Part shown: positions 1-5,445 of the stretch, piece by piece | Layout: each line of letters opens with the position of its first letter | Position numbering within the stretch: position 1 is the first letter of the stretch | Source: Flavobacteriaceae bacterium | GTDB lineage: Bacteria > Bacteroidota > Bacteroidia > Flavobacteriales > Flavobacteriaceae | Length of the DNA stretch: 7,328 bases | Direction of reading: 5' to 3' | NCBI GenBank assembly: GCA_016763715.1 | Contig: JAESTG010000325.1 | Location: forward strand, 1 to 7,328 | Made by a program: the position numbers and the translations under genes | The notes under the pieces: generated by a model | The model's database searches: none | What the model was told of the DNA's origin: nothing | The model's input: only the letters and a program-made list of their open reading frames with translations

Positions 1-76
1 CAAGATTGGCGGCGCCAGGTGGAGCTGCAGCAATAACAGCTGTAATAAAACCCATGAATAGATATAAAATCGTCAT
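1..76 (-). CDS. LysE-family amino-acid/metabolite exporter, N-terminal fragment
   Basis: This is the first 25 codons of a gene that leaves the window at its left edge. The translation begins MTILYLFMGFITAVIAAAPP and continues GAANL: a hydrophobic first helix followed by a P-P-G-x-x-N turn. That pattern is typical of the N-terminus of LysE/RhtB-type exporters, inner-membrane proteins that export amino acids or similar small molecules. The ATG at 74-76 is preferred because an in-frame TAA lies three codons upstream. A second in-frame ATG at 53-55 would leave too little of the first helix before the P-P-G turn. The start is 55 bases downstream of the asmA-like stop on the same strand, so it may be the third gene of that run, although I see no terminator or clear promoter in the gap. 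With only 25 residues the family call is tentative, and the substrate cannot be told. Confidence 0.5.
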   Translation of the reverse strand, partial: MTILYLFMGFITAVIAAAPPGAANL

Positions 77-131
77 GCAGATTTAGTCCACAATGAAATA
101 GATTACTTACAAAGTCCTTCGTGCTAGGTTT

Positions 132-2789
132 CTAGTTTCCAGTAGAATCTTTTTTCTTTTTCTTCTTTCCAAAAAGACTTCCAAAAATATCCTTGACCAC
201 TTTTGTAGTCTCTTCTTCTGTAGTAATTCCTGTCTTTTCCGTATTTTTTTCGCTATTTGTACCTTCTTTGGATGTTTTATCTCCTCCAATGAGACCTTTA
301 AGAATATCCAACCCTTTTTCTTCTAAGTCGTTTTTTTGTTTTTCGATTAGTTTTTGAGTCAATGCTTTTATCGCAGATTGGGTGTTTAGAGTCACCTTTG
401 GGTTGCTCATGGATCCTTTTAGGGCTACTGGAAGAGCCACGGTCATATTATTGGCTTCTTGAGGGTTTAGTCTGGCTAATAGATTATTTACTTCGCCTCC
501 CAAGTATTTTGCCGGGACATTCATCGTTAGATTATAATTGATGTTTTTGTCCAAACCGTGACTGCCACCAGCAGTGATTTTTATTCCTTCAACCTCAAAA
601 TCAAAGGGTTTTACTATAATTTTGCCATTATTGAAATCTAATGCGGTGCTAATATTTTGTAAACTAAGTTTATCTAAATTCAGGAACTTTACTTGTTCTC
701 CCAACTTAGATAATAATGGTGAATTCTTCGTATTTACTTCCGCGGTTAAAATTTGAGCCATTGCACTTCCTACAATAGTTTTTAAGTCGGGTGTTAGGTC
801 TTTATTGAGTCTTCCAGCCAAATTGATAGTAGTGTTAATATCGCCATCCAAAGCTTGGGCTATAGGCGCAATATATTTCAACAGAGATAATTTACCAAAG
901 GACTGATCGATATCAATTTTTTGTAAATCGAGATTCATATTAAAAGTGGGCGTAGCTTCTTTGGTGTTTACGTTGCCTGAGAAAGCTATACCGCCCCCAA
1001 AAGCTTTAGAGGTCACATTTTCAAGTGTTGCCGTCTCATCTGCAATTTTCACGGTTCCTTTTGCGTCCTCAAGTTCTATATTATCATAAATAACTTTCTT
1101 TGCTGAAAAATCTAGTGTCGCATCTAGAAAATCGGGGATTTTCACACCTTCATCCGAAACTTGAGAACTATTGCCTCCACTGCCAGAATTTTTATTTACA
1201 GCCGATGAAGGTTCTTCTGTAGTCATAAAATCATTTACATTGAAGGTATTTGAAGTTACATTGAAACGTCCTTTCAAATCCTGCTTAGCCATTACCCAAG
1301 GGATTAAATTTTGGATATTACCTCGGGCAGAAACATCGGTTTGCCCCGTCGTAGCATTCAATTTCTTAAGTGTGATATTTCCTGGCGACATTTTAATTAC
1401 GGCTTCGCTGATATTTATTTCATTTTTAAAAGCTCCATCATTGTAAGTAAAATCACTAAGGCTAGCTGTTCCTGTGGTTTTTATATTTTGATATTGTTCC
1501 ATTTCTACAGAACGCATATCAAATTGGGTAGTCACATTCACTTTAAAAATACCAGTGAGATCCTGATCTAATTCCAAAGGCAGGACCTGTTCTATATTGG
1601 CCAAATTCAAAGTGCCTTGAAGAGTCATGTTTATAATGGCATTTTCAACAAGATTGCGGATGCTTCCCTTTGCTGTAAATGTTTCATCATCAATTTTGAA
1701 AGTGAGACCGCCAATGTTGAGGTAAGTATCCTTTATCAGTCCAGTCTCATTGACAAGTTGAACATCGATAGAAATATTTTGAACAGCTTTGGGTAAATCG
1801 GGATATTTGAAAGAAGCGTTATTGCTATTCACTTTAATATCCATTTTTGGAATATAAGTGTCGTTTATTTTACCTTTCAGCATACCATCTACCGAAAAAT
1901 TACCAGTTGTAGTCACCCCATCCAAGTTTTTTACATAGGCCTTTGGAATGACCGCTAGAAAGTTTCTGAAATCTGAAGAAGGAGTTTTAAAAGTGAGGTC
2001 TATTTCACTATCGTTTTCATTGATTTGGTCAAACCCGTCAAAAGTGAGGGGTAATTCATTAATCTTTGCTTTGTTTTCTAGAAAAGTGTATTTCTGATTT
2101 TTGAGATCGAGTTGAAAATTAGCATCTAATGATAAGGTATTTTCTTTAAAGTAGGCTACATCTCCAATGCGGAAACTCACCACAGTTTCTGTTTTTGTTT
2201 TTAATTCTGAAATGTCCAACGAAAAATCGCCATTTCCTTCATGGTTAAAGTCGGTTAAGACTAAGAAAGTTTGAGAGGATTCGTCTAGGTAATTAATACG
2301 GGAATTGTTAATTTCATAGTGGTTAAGATCGAAAGAGAACCCACTATCATTTTCTTCGGAAGTATCTATTGCTGTCTCACCCTCTTTGTTTATCGCAATA
2401 TCATAATTGGCGCGTCCAAGAGAATCAACTTTTATATTGATGAGTGCTTTATCCAATTGTAGCGCATTCACTTTGATGGCTTCGTCACTGCTTTTAAATA
2501 ATTGGGTAATTCCTATGTCAATCTTCAAACGTTCTCCACTAGCTAGGGTGTCTCCAGCAAAAGGGGCGTTATTTACTATACTGAAATTTTTCACAACTAC
2601 AGCGGCGTTCGGAAAACTACTGAACAAGCTGAGGTCAAGTTCTTCCCAGGTTACTTGTGCGTTTAGGTTCTCGTTGATATTCTTTTTCAGGAGGTCTTCT
2701 AAGGATCCTTTAAAAAGTAAGGGTGCGAGAACTAGGAATAGGATGATAATCCCTAAGATGAGACCCAGTATTTTAAGTATTTTTTTCAT
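132..2789 (-). CDS. AsmA-family membrane-anchored periplasmic protein
   Basis: This is an 885-residue protein. An uncleaved signal anchor (residues about 4-26, after MKK) is followed by a typical AsmA N-terminal region. There, residues about 44-95 carry the W-E-E-L-D-L-S-L-F...F-P pattern and the 'pf.gdtL' segment before a first beta-rich stretch. A long series of beta-strand-like segments follows. A Ser/Gly/Asn-rich linker lies at about 525-547, then an AsmA-like C-terminal region (about 585-830) containing the usual G-G-G-I-A-F-S-G strand and a final 'LP.alkGs.snPkv' element. The last 50 or so residues are a charged tail ending in six consecutive lysines. AsmA/TamB relatives are inner-membrane-anchored periplasmic proteins linked to outer-membrane lipid homeostasis, thought to form a lipid-carrying beta groove; the cargo here is unknown. 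ATG start; the gene lies 14 bases after the yhhQ-like stop, so co-transcription is likely. The frame is intact over its full length. Confidence 0.88.
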   Translation of the reverse strand: MKKILKILGLILGIIILFLVLAPLLFKGSLEDLLKKNINENLNAQVTWEELDLSLFSSFPNAAVVVKNFSIVNNAPFAGDTLASGERLKIDIGITQLFKSSDEAIKVNALQLDKALINIKVDSLGRANYDIAINKEGETAIDTSEENDSGFSFDLNHYEINNSRINYLDESSQTFLVLTDFNHEGNGDFSLDISELKTKTETVVSFRIGDVAYFKENTLSLDANFQLDLKNQKYTFLENKAKINELPLTFDGFDQINENDSEIDLTFKTPSSDFRNFLAVIPKAYVKNLDGVTTTGNFSVDGMLKGKINDTYIPKMDIKVNSNNASFKYPDLPKAVQNISIDVQLVNETGLIKDTYLNIGGLTFKIDDETFTAKGSIRNLVENAIINMTLQGTLNLANIEQVLPLELDQDLTGIFKVNVTTQFDMRSVEMEQYQNIKTTGTASLSDFTYNDGAFKNEINISEAVIKMSPGNITLKKLNATTGQTDVSARGNIQNLIPWVMAKQDLKGRFNVTSNTFNVNDFMTTEEPSSAVNKNSGSGGNSSQVSDEGVKIPDFLDATLDFSAKKVIYDNIELEDAKGTVKIADETATLENVTSKAFGGGIAFSGNVNTKEATPTFNMNLDLQKIDIDQSFGKLSLLKYIAPIAQALDGDINTTINLAGRLNKDLTPDLKTIVGSAMAQILTAEVNTKNSPLLSKLGEQVKFLNLDKLSLQNISTALDFNNGKIIVKPFDFEVEGIKITAGGSHGLDKNINYNLTMNVPAKYLGGEVNNLLARLNPQEANNMTVALPVALKGSMSNPKVTLNTQSAIKALTQKLIEKQKNDLEEKGLDILKGLIGGDKTSKEGTNSEKNTEKTGITTEEETTKVVKDIFGSLFGKKKKKKDSTGN

Positions 2790-2803
2790 AGCAAAGAGTT
2801 AGG

Positions 2804-3514
2804 TTAAGGGAGGCTAGCTATATTTTCAAATGATTCAATTTCTTCAGTTCCTTTCAATCCAAATTTCTTCCGAAGAAAATATACACCTGCATATAAAAAT
2901 GGGGTGTCAATGGCAGCGATTAAAATTTTAAAAAGAAATCCGCTAAGCAATAATGCGCTAAAGAGGTCCCAGCTTATTTTTCCGAAACTACATAGCAAGA
3001 ATAGAACGGTAAACGTGTCTACAAATTGAGAAAGAAAGGTGGAAAAATTATTTCGAAGCCAAAGGTGTTTTCCTTTGGTAACACGTTTCCAAAAGTGAAA
3101 TATTTGGATGTCTATATACTGCGCCAATAAATATGCCACCATGGAAGCGAAAACGGCCACAACCGTTGCTCCAAAAACGATAGAGAACAACTCGTCGTTT
3201 ACAGGACTCCAGTCGGTCGCCGTTACTATATTTGCTATATAGACTATTAACAAAGAAAAGAAGGAAGCAAAAATTCCAGCGGAAACCACCTGATTTGCTT
3301 TTTTCTTACCATATACCTCACTAATTAAATCGGTAATCAAAAAAGTGATGGGATAAGGTAATATACCTACTGAAATTTCGAAGGTATAGATGCCAAAAAA
3401 ATCCCAAGTGAAAAACTTTTGAAAAATAAGATTGGAGACAACTAAAGAGCATATAAATAGTGCCGCTAGGATTAAATATACGCGCTGAGCTATTAATTGT
3501 TGCTTCAATTTCAA
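2804..3514 (-). CDS. yhhQ: Queuosine-precursor transporter, YhhQ/DUF165 (Vut_1) family
   Basis: This 236-residue integral membrane protein has about six hydrophobic segments (roughly 11-30, 45-65, 77-97, 111-133, 160-177 and 185-210). The family hallmarks are clear: S-L-V-V-S-N-L-I-F-Q-K near residue 23, L-P-Y-P-I-T-F-L-I-T-D-L-I-S-E-V-Y-G-K at 52-70, A-Q-Y-I-D-I-Q-I-F-H-F-W-K-R at 131-144, and L-R-N-N-F-S-T...D-T at 153-167. Characterised YhhQ members import 7-deazaguanine precursors (preQ0/preQ1) used to make queuosine in tRNA; that role here is by homology. No ATG lies in frame: a TAG stands at 3524-3526, and the first usable starts are TTG at 3512-3514 or a second TTG at 3506-3508, both giving a normal family N-terminus. 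It is the first gene of the minus-strand run, 14 bases before the asmA-like gene, and is transcribed divergently from the folK fusion. Confidence 0.88.
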   Translation of the reverse strand: MKLKQQLIAQRVYLILAALFICSLVVSNLIFQKFFTWDFFGIYTFEISVGILPYPITFLITDLISEVYGKKKANQVVSAGIFASFFSLLIVYIANIVTATDWSPVNDELFSIVFGATVVAVFASMVAYLLAQYIDIQIFHFWKRVTKGKHLWLRNNFSTFLSQFVDTFTVLFLLCSFGKISWDLFSALLLSGFLFKILIAAIDTPFLYAGVYFLRKKFGLKGTEEIESFENIASLP

Positions 3515-3608
3515 ATGGTAGGTCTATAAAGTTTAATATCTCAAATACTAAAATATGAACCTCAGAATTTGGGACTTTAAAATTGGTGCTTTTTAAATGA
3601 CTTTTCCT

Positions 3609-3616
3609 TAATTTCG
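3609..3616 (+). promoter_or_regulatory. Candidate -7 box for the folK-dNK gene
   Basis: TAATTTCG matches the Bacteroidota -7 consensus TAnnTTTG at five of its six fixed positions. A TTG at 3583-3585 lies 23 bases upstream, at the far end of the accepted spacing for the -33 element. Transcription would start near 3621-3624, some 27 bases before the TTG start codon. The region is very AT-rich, so a chance match is possible. No comparably good box was seen on the opposite strand for the yhhQ-like gene. Confidence 0.35.
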
Positions 3617-3650
3617 TCTTAAATGTTAAAATTACAATTTTATCAAACCA

Positions 3651-4769
3651 TTGCACAATATATATCTATCCTTAGGAAGTAATTTAGGCAACCGTTTTGA
3701 CTATTTGCAGCAAGCTGTAGAGGCTATTTTTGTTGAAATAGGAACTAACACCAAAATTTCAAGTATTTATGAGACACCTGCCATGGGTTTTACGGGCGGC
3801 GATTTCTTGAATTGTGTCCTTTGGGTGCAAACCGACATGAAACCAGCAAGGGTTTTAAAAATAGCTCTTGATATTGAAAAGAAATTGGGACGAGAGCGAA
3901 AGGACTCAGAGGGATACACTTCTCGCCCCATTGACATTGATATTTTATTTGTGGACGATTTAGTGCAAAATACTCAAAATTTGGTGCTTCCACATCCAGA
4001 GATTGCAAACAGACGCTTTGTGATACAGCCTATGGCGGAGGTCAATGCTCAGTTTTTGCATCCAATTTTGGGTAAAAATATGATTCGATTATTGGCAGAT
4101 ACAGAAGATAATGCTGAAATTAAAAAATTATCTAAATGGCTTCGGAACCCTATAAAAGACTATGATTTTTCTAAATTTAATTACATTGCTATTGAAGGTA
4201 ATATTGGGGCAGGAAAGACAAGTTTAGCCAGTTTAATTGCGACCGACTTCAATGCAAAACTGATTTTAGAACGATTTAAGGACAATCCTTTTTTACCCAA
4301 ATTTTATAAAAAACCAGCACGCTATGCGTTTCCACTAGAGATGTCTTTTTTAGCAGATCGCTATCAGCAACTTTTGGAGGGAATAGCACAGTTCGATTTA
4401 TTTAAAGATGTCGTTGTGGCCGATTATGATGGTTATAAATCCCTCATTTTCGCCAAGGTTACTTTAGCTGAAGAGGAGTTTAATTTGTATAAAAAACTGT
4501 TTCATTTAATGCACAAAGATTTGGCAAGCCCAGATTTGTATGTGTATTTGTATCAGAATACGGAACGTTTGCTCGAAAACATTAAGAAAAGAGGGCGTAG
4601 TTTTGAAAAAGGAATTGAGGCCGATTATCTTCAGAAAATAAACGAAGGCTACTTCGAATTTATCAAAGGATTGCCTAAGGATAAGGTCAAAATTATTGAT
4701 ATTTCAGATCGTGATTTTATCAAAAACAGAAAGGACTATCTTTCCATACTTCGTGAAATCCTTAATTAA
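3651..4769 (+). CDS. folK: Bifunctional HPPK (FolK) / deoxynucleoside kinase fusion
   Basis: A single intact 372-residue frame carries two enzymes. Residues 1 to about 160 are 6-hydroxymethyl-7,8-dihydropterin pyrophosphokinase, which transfers pyrophosphate from ATP in folate synthesis. It shows S-L-G-S-N-L-G-N-R at 7-15, E-T-P at 41-43, the signature S-R-P-I-D-I-D-I at 91-98, and L-P-H-P at 113-116. Residues about 175-372 are a deoxynucleoside kinase of the dCK/dGK type (dNTP salvage). It has Walker A G-N-I-G-A-G-K-T at 183-190, a likely catalytic Glu207 (E-R-F), and an Arg/Lys-rich lid at 312-316. The usual D/E-R-S motif reads D-Y-D at 258-260, followed by the conserved I-F-A-K. The fusion is known in Bacteroidota; I recall deoxyadenosine preference reported for a marine relative, not checked. 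The start is TTG at 3651: an in-frame TAA at 3627-3629 leaves no ATG, and this start fits a normal HPPK N-terminus. The stop overlaps the convergent methyltransferase gene. Confidence 0.9.
   Translation: MHNIYLSLGSNLGNRFDYLQQAVEAIFVEIGTNTKISSIYETPAMGFTGGDFLNCVLWVQTDMKPARVLKIALDIEKKLGRERKDSEGYTSRPIDIDILFVDDLVQNTQNLVLPHPEIANRRFVIQPMAEVNAQFLHPILGKNMIRLLADTEDNAEIKKLSKWLRNPIKDYDFSKFNYIAIEGNIGAGKTSLASLIATDFNAKLILERFKDNPFLPKFYKKPARYAFPLEMSFLADRYQQLLEGIAQFDLFKDVVVADYDGYKSLIFAKVTLAEEEFNLYKKLFHLMHKDLASPDLYVYLYQNTERLLENIKKRGRSFEKGIEADYLQKINEGYFEFIKGLPKDKVKIIDISDRDFIKNRKDYLSILREILN
4766..4769. other. Overlapping convergent stop codons in a TTAA palindrome
   Basis: The plus-strand fusion gene ends with TAA at 4767-4769. 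The minus-strand methyltransferase gene ends with TAA read from 4768 to 4766. The two stops share two bases of one TTAA palindrome, so neither gene has an intergenic terminator and both transcripts must end inside the opposite gene. Confidence 0.93.
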
Positions 4770-5299
4770 TGAAATTTACAAAACAGATCCCACATTACTA
4801 CTCCCGCACTTACCGAAATATTCAAAGAATGTTTGGTGCCATATTGAGGAATTTCAATTACCGCATCACTAGCTGAAACTACCGATTGTTGCACCCCTTT
4901 CACCTCATTTCCAAAGATTAGGGCATAGGTGGTATTGGGTTTTACTTCAAATTCTTGCAATGTAATAGATTCCTCGGCCTGTTCTATGGAGGCTACAAAT
5001 ACACCGTCTTTTTGAAGGTTTTCGATAAGAATATCGGTGCTTTCAATATGCTCCCAATCTACACTGTCGGTAGCACCCAGTGCTGTTTTTTGAATGTCTT
5101 TATGAGGAGGTGTGGCTGTAATTCCGCAGAGATAAATTTTCTGAATTAAAAAAGCATCAGCTGTGCGAAAAACGGAGCCAATATTGTTGAGACTACGAAT
5201 ATTATCCAGCACAATAATTAGTGGCGTTTTCTGCTCTTCTTTATACGCTGAAGGTGAAATTCGACCTAGTTCGCTGTTCTTAAGTTTTCTGTTTTTCAT
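4766..5299 (-). CDS. TrmH/SpoU-family RNA 2'-O-methyltransferase
   Basis: This 177-residue protein carries all three SPOUT/TrmH motifs. Motif 1 is N33-I-R35...N-I-G41-S-V-F-R45, with the conserved Asn and Arg. Motif 2 is I-F-G130-N-E132-x-x-G135. Motif 3 is I-P151...H-S-L-N160-I-S-V-x-A-G166, the knot that binds S-adenosylmethionine. Such enzymes methylate the 2'-OH of ribose in tRNA or rRNA. The short form, with no N-terminal substrate-binding domain like that of RlmB, resembles TrmH/TrmL-type enzymes, but the target nucleotide cannot be read from the sequence. The ATG at 5297-5299 lies 11 bases after a perfect -7 box, giving a very short leader. It converges on and overlaps the folK fusion, and diverges from mutS. 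Confidence 0.88.
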   Translation of the reverse strand: MKNRKLKNSELGRISPSAYKEEQKTPLIIVLDNIRSLNNIGSVFRTADAFLIQKIYLCGITATPPHKDIQKTALGATDSVDWEHIESTDILIENLQKDGVFVASIEQAEESITLQEFEVKPNTTYALIFGNEVKGVQQSVVSASDAVIEIPQYGTKHSLNISVSAGVVMWDLFCKFH

Positions 5300-5310
5300 A
5301 TCGGGTGATG

Positions 5311-5318
5311 CAAAGGTA
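5311..5318 (-). promoter_or_regulatory. Perfect TAnnTTTG -7 box for the TrmH-like gene
   Basis: On the minus strand this reads TACCTTTG followed by CA, a full match to the Bacteroidota housekeeping -7 element. It ends 11 bases before the ATG at 5299, so transcription should begin only about 4-8 bases before the start codon (a short leader or nearly leaderless message). No TTG sits at the ideal -33 spacing; the nearest is 13 bases upstream, which is too close. Confidence 0.55.
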
Positions 5319-5415
5319 AAATCTAGTCCTCCAAAAATCTAATGAAAGAGGATGATTGTTAATAAATGTAGATAACTTGGATGAAATTTGAATATAGAAT
5401 TTAGGGTTGTTTGTG

Positions 5416-5423
5416 TATTTTTA
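5416..5423 (+). promoter_or_regulatory. Weak candidate -7 box for mutS
   Basis: TATTTTTA differs from TAnnTTTG only at the last base and lies 22 bases before the mutS ATG, a position like that of the box for the divergent neighbour. The nearest suitable upstream TTG (5388-5390) is 25 bases away, slightly outside the usual range. It is offered only as the best match in the intergenic region 5300-5445. Confidence 0.25.
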
Positions 5424-5445
5424 TGGGTCACAATCTATACTGAAG

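Noticed and set aside
120..140. Small inverted repeat (CTAG-AAAC-CTAG on the minus strand) after the asmA-like stop as a terminator
   Set aside because: The stem is only four base pairs and no T-run follows, so it cannot be called a terminator.
145..165. A-rich run at the 3' end of the asmA-like gene as a programmed -1 frameshift site
   Set aside because: The A-AAA-AAG heptamer on the minus strand is in the wrong phase for simultaneous slippage, and the stop is only six codons away with no useful alternative frame.
107..289. A 60-residue minus-strand open frame over the end of the asmA-like gene
   Set aside because: It is a low-complexity Lys/Arg-rich shadow of the AsmA coding sequence, whose own frame matches a known family.
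2790..2803. TTTG-containing sequence between the yhhQ-like and asmA-like genes as an internal promoter
   Set aside because: The TA and TTTG are four bases apart instead of two, and the 14-base gap fits a simple operon junction.
3321..3656. A 111-residue minus-strand open frame covering the yhhQ/folK intergenic region
   Set aside because: It overlaps the conserved YhhQ frame, resembles no family I know, and its composition looks like translated AT-rich noncoding DNA.
3650..5445. The YhhQ, HPPK and TrmH-like neighbours as a dedicated pterin/tRNA-modification system
   Set aside because: The genes are on different strands with separate promoters, and the metabolic link is loose; they read as ordinary housekeeping neighbours.
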